Assembly (NCBI GenBank): GCA_017859955.1
Contig: JAFNAB010000014.1
Location: 18,549-82,548, forward strand
Direction of reading: 5' to 3'
Length of the DNA: 64,000 nucleotides
DNA from: Holophagaceae bacterium
GTDB taxonomy: Bacteria; Acidobacteriota; Holophagae; Holophagales; Holophagaceae
The notes under the pieces are model-generated. The model was not told the origin of the DNA. It searched no databases and saw nothing but the letters and a program-made list of their open reading frames with translations. Below are positions 50,725 to 60,202 of this stretch, in pieces. Numbering within the stretch: the first letter of the stretch is position 1; each line of letters begins with the position of its first letter. The position numbers and the translations under genes are program-made.

Positions 50725-52089
50725 ATGCATGTTGTGGTCATAGGTTCGGGTTATGTAGGGCTCGTGGCAGCTGTGGGCTTTGCGGATGCAGGCCATCAGG
50801 TGCTCGGCGTGGATGTGGATGCCGCCAAGGTCGCCAAGCTGCGGCAGGGGATCTCGCCGATTTATGAGCCCGGCCTGGACGAGCTGCTGCACAAGCATCA
50901 GGCCTCCGGGGCCCTGCGCTTCTCCCTGGATCTCAAGGAGGGTATCCCCACGGCGGATGCGGCCTTCATCTGTGTGGGGACCCCCCAGAGCGAAGACGGC
51001 AGCGCGGATCTGCAGTACGTCCTTTCCGTGGCTTCCCAGATCGGGGAGGCCATGAACCTGCGACCCATCGATGCCAAGCCTCTGGTGGTGGTGGACAAGA
51101 GCACGGTGCCCGTGGGGACCTCCACCCGGGTTCATGCCGCCATCCAGGCCCGGACCGACCGGGCCTTTGAGGTGGTTTCCAACCCTGAGTTCCTGCGGGA
51201 AGGGACGGCCATCGAGGACTTCCTGCTGCCGGATCGGGTCGTGATCGGATGCCGGACTGACGAGACAGAAGCGGTCATGAAGGCCCTTTATCAGGCCCAC
51301 CTGGATGCCGCCAAGGCCCGCAATCCCGAAGGGGGCAAGTGGTTCCGCATGGACCCCCCCAGCGCCGAGATGACCAAATACACCGCCAACGCCATGCTGG
51401 CGCTCCGCATCAGCTTCATGAACGAGATCGCCGCCTTGTGTGAGCGGGTCGGGGCCGACGTGGACTACGTCAAGGTCGGCATCGGAAGCGATCACCGCAT
51501 CGGAAAATACTTCCTGAATCCCGGACCGGGCTTCGGGGGCAGCTGCTTCCCCAAGGATCTTCAGGCCCTGCTCAAGGTCGGTCGCGAGAACGGCCAGGGC
51601 CTGCGCTGCCTGGAGGCCACCGTCGAGGTGAACCGCCACCAGAAGCAGGTCATCGCCCGCAAGGTGCGCGAATTCTACGATTGTGAAGTGGGCACCCACG
51701 CCCCCCTAGCTGGACGCCGCTTCGCCCTCTGGGGTCTGGCCTTCAAGGCGCACACCGACGACATCCGGGAAACCATGGCTCTGGAGCTCATCGACAACCT
51801 GGTCTCCCTGGGGGCCGAGTTGGTGGTGCATGACTTCGAGGCCATGCCCAATGTCCGGGCCCGCATCGGGGATAAGGTGCGCTACGCCGAAGATCCCATG
51901 GCGGCCTGCGAAGGTGCCGACGCCCTTCTTGTCGCCACCGAATGGCCCCAGTACCAGAAGGCCGATCTGGAGGCCGTGGCCTCCCGTCTCAAGGCCCGGG
52001 TCATCTTCGATGGCCGCAACCTCTGGCGGCCCGAGGCCATGAAGGCGGCGGGCTGGGATTATCATTCCATTGGCCGTCCCACCCTCTGA
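50725..52089 (+). CDS. ugd: UDP-glucose 6-dehydrogenase
   Basis: 454 residues. VVVIGSGYVGLVAAVGFAD is the NAD fold; STVPVGTS, NPEFLREGTA, FMNEIAALCERVGAD and the catalytic Cys region PGPGFGGSCFPKD follow in order; LWGLAFKAHTDDIRE opens the C-terminal domain. It oxidises UDP-glucose to UDP-glucuronate for exopolysaccharide or for aminoarabinose synthesis, which would fit the ArnD-like protein at 34467. It stands alone. Confidence 0.96.
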   Translation: MHVVVIGSGYVGLVAAVGFADAGHQVLGVDVDAAKVAKLRQGISPIYEPGLDELLHKHQASGALRFSLDLKEGIPTADAAFICVGTPQSEDGSADLQYVLSVASQIGEAMNLRPIDAKPLVVVDKSTVPVGTSTRVHAAIQARTDRAFEVVSNPEFLREGTAIEDFLLPDRVVIGCRTDETEAVMKALYQAHLDAAKARNPEGGKWFRMDPPSAEMTKYTANAMLALRISFMNEIAALCERVGADVDYVKVGIGSDHRIGKYFLNPGPGFGGSCFPKDLQALLKVGRENGQGLRCLEATVEVNRHQKQVIARKVREFYDCEVGTHAPLAGRRFALWGLAFKAHTDDIRETMALELIDNLVSLGAELVVHDFEAMPNVRARIGDKVRYAEDPMAACEGADALLVATEWPQYQKADLEAVASRLKARVIFDGRNLWRPEAMKAAGWDYHSIGRPTL

Positions 52090-52146
52090 GCGATATCCCG
52101 CTAGACTGGACGCAGACTTCTCTCTCAGCTTTGTTCGGAGCCACCC

Positions 52147-52320
52147 ATGGGTAATCTCGGAATTACGGAAATCCTGCTGATCGGCCTGGTGCTGCTGCTC
52201 CTCTTCGGACCCTCCAAGCTCCCCGAACTCGGCAAGTCCCTCGGGAAGGGCATCCAGGAGTTCAAGAAGGCCGGCAGGGAATTGACGGACTCAGTCAAAG
52301 ACGATTCTGAGAAGAAGTAG
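52147..52320 (+). CDS. tatA: Sec-independent translocase subunit TatA
   Basis: 57 residues, shorter than usual listing thresholds but certain: [20 protein letters not shown], then [17 protein letters not shown] with the FGP hinge and amphipathic helix, and a charged tail. It precedes tatC by 18 nt. TatA oligomers form the path for folded twin-arginine proteins. Confidence 0.95.
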   Translation: MGNLGITEILLIGLVLLLLFGPSKLPELGKSLGKGIQEFKKAGRELTDSVKDDSEKK

Positions 52321-52338
52321 GCTGAGCCAGAACCTACC

Positions 52339-53169
52339 GTGGCCATCCCCGAAACGCCCCCAAACCAGATGAGCTTCTGGGAGCACCTGCAGGAGCTGCG
52401 GGTGCGCCTGACGCGCGCCATCCTCGCCGTCGTGGTGGCCTTTGCGGTCACCTACAGCTTTCCCTTTGGACTTCAGGACGTCCTGCGCCCCCTCAAGGGA
52501 ATGCCGCCTCTGCGTTTTCTGCTCTGGCACTGGGCCCAGCTGCCCTTTCTTCAGGCCATGTCCCGAACGATGGGCAAGCCCATCTCCGAGCTGCAGCCCT
52601 GGGCTTTCACCGATCTGGCGGAACCCTTCTTCAGCCTGATGCGCCTCAGCTTCTGGGCCGCCATCTTCATCAGCACACCCTTCATTTTCTACCAGCTCTG
52701 GGTCTTCATCCGTCCCGGCCTCCATGAACGGGAGCGCCGCTACGTCATTCCCTTCGTCCTCATCACCAGCCTCATGTTCCTGGCGGGGGCGCTCTTCGCC
52801 TACTTCCAGGCCTTCAAGTTCCTGGGAGACATCCTCTTCCAGGAAGCCAAGGCCGCCGGGCTGCGGGCCAACCTCCACATCGACGCCTACCTGGACCTCT
52901 TCCTCTACACCCTGCTGACCATGGGCGTGATGTTCGAGCTGCCGGTGCTGACCTTCTTCTTGGCCCGTTTCCGGATCGTGAGTGCCAGGTGGCTGATCAA
53001 ATACTGGCGCCATGCCAGCATTCTCATCATCATCGCCAGCGCCTTCCTGACGCCGGGGGATGTGGTGGTCACCACCGTCTTCTTCAGTGTGATCCTCTTC
53101 GCCCTCTATTTCGTGTCGGTGCTGGTGGCCTGGGTGGCAGAGCCCCGGAGGCCCCGGGAGGACGCGTGA
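52339..53169 (+). CDS. tatC: Sec-independent translocase subunit TatC
   Basis: 276 residues from a GTG. The N-terminal MSFWEHLQELRVRL holds the signal-binding Glu; six membrane segments follow, with FYQLWVFIRPGLHERERRY and FGMGVMFELPVLTFFLARF-like phrases and ASAFLTPGDVV near the end. There is an unusual insert of about 40 residues in the first periplasmic loop (MPPLRFLLWHWAQLPFLQAM). It overlaps the small gene that follows. Confidence 0.95.
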   Translation: MAIPETPPNQMSFWEHLQELRVRLTRAILAVVVAFAVTYSFPFGLQDVLRPLKGMPPLRFLLWHWAQLPFLQAMSRTMGKPISELQPWAFTDLAEPFFSLMRLSFWAAIFISTPFIFYQLWVFIRPGLHERERRYVIPFVLITSLMFLAGALFAYFQAFKFLGDILFQEAKAAGLRANLHIDAYLDLFLYTLLTMGVMFELPVLTFFLARFRIVSARWLIKYWRHASILIIIASAFLTPGDVVVTTVFFSVILFALYFVSVLVAWVAEPRRPREDA

Positions 53170-53453
53170 TCATCCCGGATATCGATGACTTGGTGCTGGA
53201 GCACGACGAGGAGGCGGGACTGGAGGAGCTGGGGCGTCGAGTCCTTTCCCGGGGGCCCTGGACCACGGTGGCCTTCCTGGTGAGGACCCGCAAGGACTGG
53301 GATTCGCCTTGGGAAGGCCCCTTCCTGTGGCTCCACCGCTACCAGAGGGTCCCCCAGGGCTGGAAGTTGGTGAGCCGCTTCCATACGACGGCTTCGGAGC
53401 AGCTGGAAAACCTGCTCCAGGCCATGGACGATTGGGGGCTGCATGCCTCCTGA
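53166..53453 (+). CDS. Small protein coupled to tatC
   Basis: 95 residues from a GTG whose last bases are the tatC stop (GTGA). It is acidic at the start (IIPDIDDLVLEHDEEAGLEE) and has WTTVAFLVRTRKDWDSPWEG, a compact beta-like pattern without known motifs. Coupling is the main support. It resembles no family I can name. Confidence 0.6.
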   Translation: MIIPDIDDLVLEHDEEAGLEELGRRVLSRGPWTTVAFLVRTRKDWDSPWEGPFLWLHRYQRVPQGWKLVSRFHTTASEQLENLLQAMDDWGLHAS

Positions 53454-53475
53454 ACCGAGCCTTACCGGAGGTCCC

Positions 53476-54429
53476 ATGTCCGACATCCCGCCCTCCGTGG
53501 TCATCCGCCCCCTTCAGGAGGGGGATCTGGCCGAGGCGGATCGCATCTTCCGCAAGGCTTTCGGCACCTTCATCGGACTGCCTGACCCCATGCAGTTCAC
53601 GGGGGATGCTGCCGTGGTGCGGTCTCGCTTCCAGGCCTTCCCAGAGGCAGCCTTCGGCGCCTTCCTGGAGGATCGCCTCGTGGGGAGCGTCTTTGCCAGC
53701 CACTGGGGCAGCTTCGCCTTCTTTGGTCCCCTTTCGGTGGAGCCGGAGCTCTGGGAAAAAGGCATTGCTCAGCGGCTCATGGCTCCGGTCATGGACTGTT
53801 TCCGGACCTGGGGAGCGACCCATACGGGTCTCTACACCTTCCCCCAGAGCGCCAAGCACCTGGGGCTCTATCACAAGTTCGGCTTCCGCCCCCGTTGCCT
53901 CACCGCGATCATGGGCAAGGCGCTGGGAGGCGAACTTTCCGGGGAGCCGGGTTGCAAGTCCTGGTCGGGTGGTTCAGGGGCGGAGGATCTGTTGGCGGGT
54001 TGTCGGCGGGTGGCTCAGGCGATCTACCCCGGGCTCGACCTGACCCGGGAAATCGAGCATCTGGCTGGCCACGGACACGGTGCCCTGGTGTGGACCGGAA
54101 GCCCGGAAAATCCTGAGGGCTTTGCCCTATGTCACCGGGGGCAGGGGAGCGAGGCCGGCAGCGGTGCCTGCTATGTGAAATTCGCCGGTGTGCTGCCAGG
54201 GGAAGGGGTCCTGGACCGCTTTCAAAGGCTCCTGGCCTCACTGGAGGCCTACGGCCGTTCCCAGGGGGCGGCCATGCTCCTGGCGGGTGTGAACACAGGC
54301 CGGGTCCGGGCCTATGAGGCCATGCTTCAGGAGGGCTTCCGGATCCAGATGACCGGGGTGGCGCTCCAGGGCCAGGATGGAGCTGGCTTCAGCCATTCGG
54401 AGGCATGGGTTCTTGATGATTGGCGCTAG
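53476..54429 (+). CDS. GNAT acetyltransferase with two acetyltransferase-like halves
   Basis: 317 residues. The first half has VIRPLQEGDLAEADRIFRKAF, VEPELWEKGIAQRLMAPV as the acetyl-CoA loop (normally Q/RxxGxG/A) and YHKFGFRP. The second half repeats the pattern in weaker form (GVNTGRVRAYEAMLQEGFRI). It probably acetylates a small molecule or protein N-terminus; the substrate is unknown. Its stop overlaps the start of the next gene. Confidence 0.85.
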   Translation: MSDIPPSVVIRPLQEGDLAEADRIFRKAFGTFIGLPDPMQFTGDAAVVRSRFQAFPEAAFGAFLEDRLVGSVFASHWGSFAFFGPLSVEPELWEKGIAQRLMAPVMDCFRTWGATHTGLYTFPQSAKHLGLYHKFGFRPRCLTAIMGKALGGELSGEPGCKSWSGGSGAEDLLAGCRRVAQAIYPGLDLTREIEHLAGHGHGALVWTGSPENPEGFALCHRGQGSEAGSGACYVKFAGVLPGEGVLDRFQRLLASLEAYGRSQGAAMLLAGVNTGRVRAYEAMLQEGFRIQMTGVALQGQDGAGFSHSEAWVLDDWR

Positions 54430-55393
54430 GCAACTGCTTCTGTCCTTCTTGCTCCTGGCGCCCCTGGGCGCTCAGGAGCTCAGCCTGCTGGTGGGCTCCG
54501 GGCAGACCCCGGACCGGACCGACCGGGCCGTGGTCTGGGAGTTGGACTACCGCTCCCGTCTCTGGTCCCGCTTCTCGGTGTCCGGTTCCTACCTCAACGA
54601 GGGGCACTTGGCGGGGCACAAACGGGATGGCCTGGCCTGCCAGGGCTGGTACAGCCTGCCCCTCTTCCGGAAGAAACTGTCCCTGGACTTCGGGGCCGGG
54701 TTCTATGGCTATGCCGATACCGCTATCATCGGCGACAAAACCTTCGAGAACGTTTCGGGCATGGGGCGCCTCTACAGCGTCTCGGCCACCTTTCGCCCTG
54801 CGGCTTCGACCTTCGCGCGCCTTCAGCTCAACAGGGTCCATATCGGAGGGGCTCCTGATAGCAACCAGGCCCTCCTGGGGGTGGGCTACCGGCTGGGGAA
54901 GGTGAAGGCGGAGGAAGAGCCTGCGCCCGGGACATCCACGACCCTCGAGGCCTTCCTGCCGGACGAAATCACGGTCTTCATGGGCCAGTCGGTCCTCAAC
55001 AGCATCCAGGATCAGAAGGGACTGGCCTTCGGGGCCGAAATCCGGAAGGGGCTGGCGGACCACTGTGACTGGACCTTCACCTGGCTTCACGAGGGTGATC
55101 CCCAGGTTGTGCGCCGCAATGGCCTCGGTTCCCAGGTCTGGCTGGTGGGGAGCTACATGCCGGGCAAGCTGACCCTGGGGGTGGGCGCCGGGGTTTACGC
55201 CTTCTTGGACGAGAAACTTCAGAAGGACGATCCCAAGAGCTACCGGGACAACCTGGGCGGTCTTGTCTCCCTGACGGCGGCCTACCGCTTCAAGGGCCCC
55301 TGGGCCATCCGGGCCATCTGGAACCGTGTCCTGACCCACAACAGCCGGGATACGGACGACTTCGTGGTGGGGCTGGGCTACCGGGTGGAATAG
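54416..55393 (+). CDS. Outer-membrane beta-barrel-like protein
   Basis: 325 residues from the ATG at 54416, inside the previous gene's end. A signal peptide (IGARQLLLSFLLLAPLGA) precedes repeated amphipathic strands with aromatic girdles: VVWELDYRSRLWSRFSVSGSY, LDFGAGFYGYAD, SATFRPAASTFARLQLNRV (each read as a strand). The final VVGLGYRVE has a near-terminal aromatic, as barrels do. It may be a PagP/LpxR-like or generic barrel; function is unknown. Confidence 0.75.
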   Translation: MIGARQLLLSFLLLAPLGAQELSLLVGSGQTPDRTDRAVVWELDYRSRLWSRFSVSGSYLNEGHLAGHKRDGLACQGWYSLPLFRKKLSLDFGAGFYGYADTAIIGDKTFENVSGMGRLYSVSATFRPAASTFARLQLNRVHIGGAPDSNQALLGVGYRLGKVKAEEEPAPGTSTTLEAFLPDEITVFMGQSVLNSIQDQKGLAFGAEIRKGLADHCDWTFTWLHEGDPQVVRRNGLGSQVWLVGSYMPGKLTLGVGAGVYAFLDEKLQKDDPKSYRDNLGGLVSLTAAYRFKGPWAIRAIWNRVLTHNSRDTDDFVVGLGYRVE

Positions 55394-55443
55394 GGAAGGG
55401 GCGATGCTTCGCCTCCATGCGACACTGGAGGGTCGGAGTCGTC

Positions 55444-57366
55444 ATGCCCATCGCCCTCAGTCTGGTCAAGGTTTCCAAGCGCTACGGAGCAGATCCGATC
55501 CTGGAGAACCTGTCCTTCGGCCTCCAGCAGGGGGAGAAGGTCGGTCTCATCGGGCGCAACGGGGCCGGAAAGAGCACTCTCTTCAAGCTCCTGAACGGCG
55601 ATGAAACCCCGGACACCGGCGAGGTGGTGGTCACCCAGGGGCTTCGGATCGCCCGCCTATCGCAGGACCCCCACTTCGCCCCCGAGGCGACGGTGCGTCA
55701 GGCCCTGGAAGCGGCCCTGGCGGACCACCAGGAACTCATCCGGCTCCACGCTTCCCTCCTGGAGAAGCTGCACGGGGTGGCCAGCGCCGACGAGGCCCGG
55801 CTCCACGAGGAGCTGGAGCGCACCGAACACCATCTGAACCACATGGGCTGGGACATGGAGCCGCGCCTCAAGGAGGCCATGAGCGCTTGGGGCCTCATGG
55901 ATCCCGAGGTGCTGGTGGAAAGCCTCTCCGGGGGGTGGCGCAAGCGCGTGGCCCTGGCCCAGGCCTGGCTCAAGGATCCCGATGTGCTGGTGCTGGACGA
56001 GCCCACCAACCACTTGGACCCCGAGCAGGTGGAGCGACTCGAGTCCTGGCTTCAGAGCTTCCAGGGTGCCCTGCTCCTCATCACCCACGATCGGCACCTC
56101 CTGGACAGCGTGGTGGAGAAGATGCTGGAGCTGGAGGGGGGCGCCCTCACCAGCTACGAGGGCAGCTACAGCGACTACCTGCTCCTCAAGGCCGATCAGG
56201 AGTTCCGGGATGCCCGCCTCACGGACCACATGCAGAACCGCCTGCGCCGGGAGATGGCCTGGCTGCGCCGGGGGGCCAAGGCCCGGACCCGCAAGAGCAA
56301 GCTGCGCATCCAGGACGTCCTGGATCTCAAGGATGATGTGGACGATCGGATGCGCCAGGAGACCCGCCAGTCCCTGAGCTTCCTCCGGGGAGACAACCGC
56401 AGCGACGCCCTGCTCAATGTGGAGGGACTCCACTTCGCCTACCCGGGCAAGCCCGAACTGGTGGGGGGCCTGGACCTGGTGCTCCAGCGGGGCATGCGGG
56501 TGGCCATTCTTGGACCCAACGGCTGCGGGAAGAGCACCCTGCTGAAGTTGATCCTGGGGGACCTCCAGCCCAGCTCCGGCGAGGTCAACCGCCATCCCAA
56601 GCTGTCCATCTGCGCCATCTCCCAGGGCCGGGGCGAACTGGACGGCGCCAGCAGCATCCTGGACAACCTGGCGGAACGGGCCGCCGTGGTGAAGGTGGGG
56701 GGCGCCGAGATCCTGGCCCACGTCTACCTCACCCGCTTCGGTTTCCCCGTGGAGCAGCAGAAGCGCTCCGCCTCGACCCTTTCGGGAGGTGAGCGCAACC
56801 GCCTCCTCCTGGCCAAGTCCATGCTCCACCCCTCGGATCTCCTGGTGCTGGACGAACCCACCAATGATCTCGACATCCCCACCCTCCAGAACCTGGAGGA
56901 GGCCCTGATGGACTACCCGGGCACCCTGTTGCTGGTGAGCCATGACCGCTTCTTCCTGGATCAGGTAGCCACCCACACCCTGGCCTGGAATCCCGAGAAT
57001 CCCATGAAGTGGGAGCTCTACGAGGGGAACCCCACCACCGTGCGCCGCCTTCGGGAGGAGCGCCGGATCGCGGAACCGGTGGCCAAGGCCGCCGCGGTGA
57101 AGACCGCCGCCAAGCCCGAGGCCCCCCGCAACAAGAAGGCGGGCCTCTCCCAGAAGGAGCAGCGCCGTCTGGCCGAGGTCGAGAGCGGTCTGGCCGCCCT
57201 GACTGCCAGGCTGGAGGAACTGGATACCCTGCTGAGTGCCCCCGATGCCTTCATCACCGCGGATGGCCCCGGTCACGCCATGCTGAAGGAACAGGCCGAA
57301 CTGAAGGCCCGGGCCGAGGACCTGGAAATGGAGTGGCTGGAGTTGGAAGAGAAGCGGGAGGCCTGA
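55444..57366 (+). CDS. ABC-F family ATPase, Uup-like
   Basis: 640 residues from the ATG at 55444. Two ABC domains without membrane segments: Walker A GRNGAGKST and GPNGCGKST, signatures SLSGGWRKR and TLSGGERNR, Walker B LVLDEPTNHLD and LVLDEPTNDLD. A charged linker lies between, and the C-terminal coiled coil (KEQRRLAEVESGLAALTARL) resembles Uup, which acts on DNA branch points or ribosomes. The bestrophin gene starts 3 nt after its stop. Confidence 0.95.
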   Translation: MPIALSLVKVSKRYGADPILENLSFGLQQGEKVGLIGRNGAGKSTLFKLLNGDETPDTGEVVVTQGLRIARLSQDPHFAPEATVRQALEAALADHQELIRLHASLLEKLHGVASADEARLHEELERTEHHLNHMGWDMEPRLKEAMSAWGLMDPEVLVESLSGGWRKRVALAQAWLKDPDVLVLDEPTNHLDPEQVERLESWLQSFQGALLLITHDRHLLDSVVEKMLELEGGALTSYEGSYSDYLLLKADQEFRDARLTDHMQNRLRREMAWLRRGAKARTRKSKLRIQDVLDLKDDVDDRMRQETRQSLSFLRGDNRSDALLNVEGLHFAYPGKPELVGGLDLVLQRGMRVAILGPNGCGKSTLLKLILGDLQPSSGEVNRHPKLSICAISQGRGELDGASSILDNLAERAAVVKVGGAEILAHVYLTRFGFPVEQQKRSASTLSGGERNRLLLAKSMLHPSDLLVLDEPTNDLDIPTLQNLEEALMDYPGTLLLVSHDRFFLDQVATHTLAWNPENPMKWELYEGNPTTVRRLREERRIAEPVAKAAAVKTAAKPEAPRNKKAGLSQKEQRRLAEVESGLAALTARLEELDTLLSAPDAFITADGPGHAMLKEQAELKARAEDLEMEWLELEEKREA

Positions 57367-57368
57367 GG

Positions 57369-58280
57369 GTGCTGGTAAAACGAGATCTTCACTGGTTTCG
57401 GATGCTCTTCGTGCTCCAGGGCTCCGTGCTGCCCCGCATCCTGCCCCAGCTCGGCATTACGGCACTCATCGCGGTATGGGCGGTGGTGGCAGCCCGACTT
57501 CCCTGGCCCTGGCACCTCGGATTCACCCCGGCGCCCTTCGGCTTCCTCGGGGTCTCTCTGGCCATCTTCCTGGGCTTCCGCAATAGCGCCAGCTACGACC
57601 GCTGGTGGGAGGCCCGCAAGATCTGGGGTGCCCTGGTGATCCAGACCCGCAGCCTGGGGCGCCAGGTGGTGGGCATGGTGGACGATCCCGCCCGGGCCCG
57701 CCGTATGGTGCGCCTCATTGTGGCCTTCACCCATGCCCTGCGCCACCAGCTCCGGGGCACGGAGCCCCGGGAGGACCTGGCCCCCTGGGTGGAGGCGGAG
57801 CTGCTGGAGGACACCCTGGCCACCCGATTCCGACCGGCGGCGCTCCTGGTGGCCCTGGAAAAGGAACTCCAGGCTGCGAGGCGGCAGGGCGAGATCGAGG
57901 CGGTCCTGGTGCCCGCCCTGGAGACCAGCCTGGGTGCCCATAGCGAGATCCTGGCGGCCTGCGAGCGTATCCACAACACCCCCATTCCCTTCACCTATGC
58001 GGTCATCGTCCACCGGACGGTCTTCCTCTTCTGCTTCCTGCTTCCCTTCGGCTTGGCGGGGACCGTGGGGCTCCTGACGCCCCTCATCACCGTGGCCGTG
58101 GCCTATCCCTTCATGGCCCTGGAGGCCCTGGCTCAGGAGCTGGAGGAGCCCTTCGGCGAGGCCCCCAACGCCCTGGCCCTTCTCTCCATGAGCGAGACCG
58201 TGGAGCATAGCCTGCGGGAGACACTGGGCGAGCGCGGGCTGCAGCCTTTGGTTAAAAATAATAAACATTTTATTTATTGA
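57369..58280 (+). CDS. Bestrophin-family anion channel (UPF0187)
   Basis: 303 residues from a GTG three bases after the ABC-F stop. FLGFRNSASYDRWWEARKIWG is the hallmark (read in two parts), and HNTPIPFTYAVIVHRTVF and PFGLAGTVG are the second. Four membrane segments are expected. Bacterial bestrophins are cation or anion channels. An AT-rich tail (KNNKHFIY) closes the protein. It is co-directional with DUF512. Confidence 0.9.
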   Translation: MLVKRDLHWFRMLFVLQGSVLPRILPQLGITALIAVWAVVAARLPWPWHLGFTPAPFGFLGVSLAIFLGFRNSASYDRWWEARKIWGALVIQTRSLGRQVVGMVDDPARARRMVRLIVAFTHALRHQLRGTEPREDLAPWVEAELLEDTLATRFRPAALLVALEKELQAARRQGEIEAVLVPALETSLGAHSEILAACERIHNTPIPFTYAVIVHRTVFLFCFLLPFGLAGTVGLLTPLITVAVAYPFMALEALAQELEEPFGEAPNALALLSMSETVEHSLRETLGERGLQPLVKNNKHFIY

Positions 58281-58287
58281 GGCGACC

Positions 58288-59682
58288 ATGGCAGCAAAGA
58301 AGCGGGGCGTTCTGGTCATCGAGGTCTTTCCCGAGAGCCTGGCTGAAGATGCGGGCATCCAGCCCGGGGATCGCCTGCTGACCATCGGCGGCGAGCCGGT
58401 CCTGGATCAACTCAACTACCAGTATCTGGTGAGCCTCTTCGATGAGACCGAGGTGGCCTGGGAGCGCCCCGACGGCAGCCTGGGCTCCGCCATCATGGAA
58501 AACGGAGGAGATGGCCTGGGGGTGGACCTGGCGGAGGATGCCGTCAAGGTCTGCCGCCAGAACTGCGTCTTCTGCTTCGTTCAGCAGATGCCCAAGGGCT
58601 TCCGCCAGAGCCTCTACCTCAAGGACGAGGACATCCGGCTTTCGTTCCTCTACGGCCATTTCAGCACCCTGTCCTCCAGCGACGACGCCGAACTGGACCG
58701 GGTGATCCGGGAGCACCTCTCGCCCATCCATGTCTCGGTCCACGCCACGGATCCCGAGGCGCGCATCAAGGTCGTCGGGAACCCGAAAGAGGGCGAGATT
58801 CTCCGCAAGATCGACCGTCTCATCGCCGGCGGCATCCAGATGCACACCCAGGTGGTGGTGGCCCCCGGCTACAACGATGGCGAGGTCTGGGAGAAGACCG
58901 TCCGGGAGCTTTGGGATCGCCGCGAGGGCATCCTCAGCCTCTCCTGCGTCCCCGTGGGGCTCACGGCCCACCGGGAAGGCCTGCCCAAGCTGAGCGATGT
59001 GGGTTCGGATTACGCCGCTGATTGGGTCAAACGCTGGACACCCGAAGTGCGCCGCTATGCCCAGGCCAACGATGGGGAGCCCTGGCTCCTGCTGGCGGAC
59101 GAGTGGTTCACGCGGGCCGGGGTGGAGGTGCCGGGTCGCAGCTTCTACTCCCGGTCCTGGGCCCAGTTGGAGAACGGGGTCGGCATGATCCGCCGCTTCC
59201 AGGAGCACAGCCGCCGCTTCATCAAGAGTCCCAAGGCCAAGGGCTTCGCCGGACGGCGGGCCCTGCTCCTGACCGGCGCCAGCTTCGCGCCGGTGCTCAA
59301 CCGGGTGCTGGCCGAACTCAACCGCGAGGTGGGCAGCCACCTCCGGGCCGTGGCGGCGGTGAACCACAGCTTCGGCGAGATGGTGACCGTGGCGGGGCTC
59401 CTTTGCGGCCGGGACCTGGAGTACGCCGCCCAGGCGGACCGCAGCGCCCATGACGGGAAAGCGGACTGGGTGGATGCCGTGGTGGTCCCCAGTTCCTCCC
59501 TGCGCATGGGCACCGGCCCCACGGACCAGTACACCCTCCCCGGGGCCAGCGCAGGGCAGGGGGATTCCCTCTTCCTGGACGACCTGACCCTGGCGGACCT
59601 GGCCCGCAGCCTCGGACGTCCCATCGTCGCCGGAGGTGAGAACCTGAGTCAGCTGCTGGATCATCTGAGGGGTTTGGACTGA
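58288..59682 (+). CDS. PDZ/DUF512 radical SAM-like protein
   Basis: 464 residues. The first 65 form a PDZ-like domain (AEDAGIQPGDRLLTIGGEPV). The cluster motif VCRQNCVFCFVQQMPKG gives C-x3-C-x2-C. SVHATDPEARIKVVGN, QVVVAPGYNDG and VPVGLTAHREGLP are typical of the DUF512 family. The role is unknown; homologues are widespread in anaerobes. It is the last clear gene before the repeat region. Confidence 0.92.
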   Translation: MAAKKRGVLVIEVFPESLAEDAGIQPGDRLLTIGGEPVLDQLNYQYLVSLFDETEVAWERPDGSLGSAIMENGGDGLGVDLAEDAVKVCRQNCVFCFVQQMPKGFRQSLYLKDEDIRLSFLYGHFSTLSSSDDAELDRVIREHLSPIHVSVHATDPEARIKVVGNPKEGEILRKIDRLIAGGIQMHTQVVVAPGYNDGEVWEKTVRELWDRREGILSLSCVPVGLTAHREGLPKLSDVGSDYAADWVKRWTPEVRRYAQANDGEPWLLLADEWFTRAGVEVPGRSFYSRSWAQLENGVGMIRRFQEHSRRFIKSPKAKGFAGRRALLLTGASFAPVLNRVLAELNREVGSHLRAVAAVNHSFGEMVTVAGLLCGRDLEYAAQADRSAHDGKADWVDAVVVPSSSLRMGTGPTDQYTLPGASAGQGDSLFLDDLTLADLARSLGRPIVAGGENLSQLLDHLRGLD

Positions 59683-59689
59683 AGGATCA

Positions 59690-60070
59690 AAGGAGTCAAC
59701 GCAGAGGGCGCAGAGGTTCAAAAGAAAGGGCGCGGAGGAAAAGCAACGGACCAGGGGGTTGGCGCTCTGGTCAGGTTCAGGAGGGGCGAGGGGGCGGAGG
59801 CACGCCTGCGTGCCATAGCCCCCTCGCCCCTACTGAACGCGTGCGGCTCTGCCGCACGCCCCCGCGGAGCGGGGCGGGCGGGAGCGCCTATGTGAACCCT
59901 GGTTGCCCCCTGATTGCTTCATCCTGTTCATCTTGTACATCCCTGTCCTGGTTTCTTGTTCCCGGAGCCGACCTGAGCATCGTATGGGCTTGAATGCCCG
60001 CAAATATCTCTGTGCCCTCTCTTTTTTCTTTTCTCCGTGCCCTCTGTGTTGCCTCAGTTTTCTTTTCACA
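59690..60070. repeat. Composite intergenic repeat with large cruciform
   Basis: 59776-59837 is an almost perfect 30-bp inverted repeat with a two-base loop (arms match at about 26 of 30). GTGCGGC-TCT-GCCGCAC (59841-59857) and CCCCGC-GGA-GCGGGG (60-75 region after 59800) follow. The ends carry inverted copies of a CGCAGAGGGCGCAGAG-type sequence (about 59700-59760 and 60005-60060). In the middle CATCCTGTTCATCTTGTACATCC resembles another dispersed repeat (read in parts). No gene is seen here. Confidence 0.65.
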
Positions 60071-60202
60071 GACAGCTGTATTTCTCATCTCCCTTCGCCA
60101 GGATTTCCCAAAGCGCATTTCTATGTGGTGTTGGTGATTTCGTGAGTTCCTCTCTGGATCGCGTGGGCCCTTCACATGCGGAATGCCGCAGCGGAGGGAT
60201 CC

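Noticed and set aside
55657..57276. 539-codon minus-strand frame
   Set aside because: Antisense of the ABC-F gene; low-complexity His/Gln/Gly content typical of shadow frames.
59690..60070. CRISPR array
   Set aside because: Repeats are inverted and of different kinds, without regular spacers.
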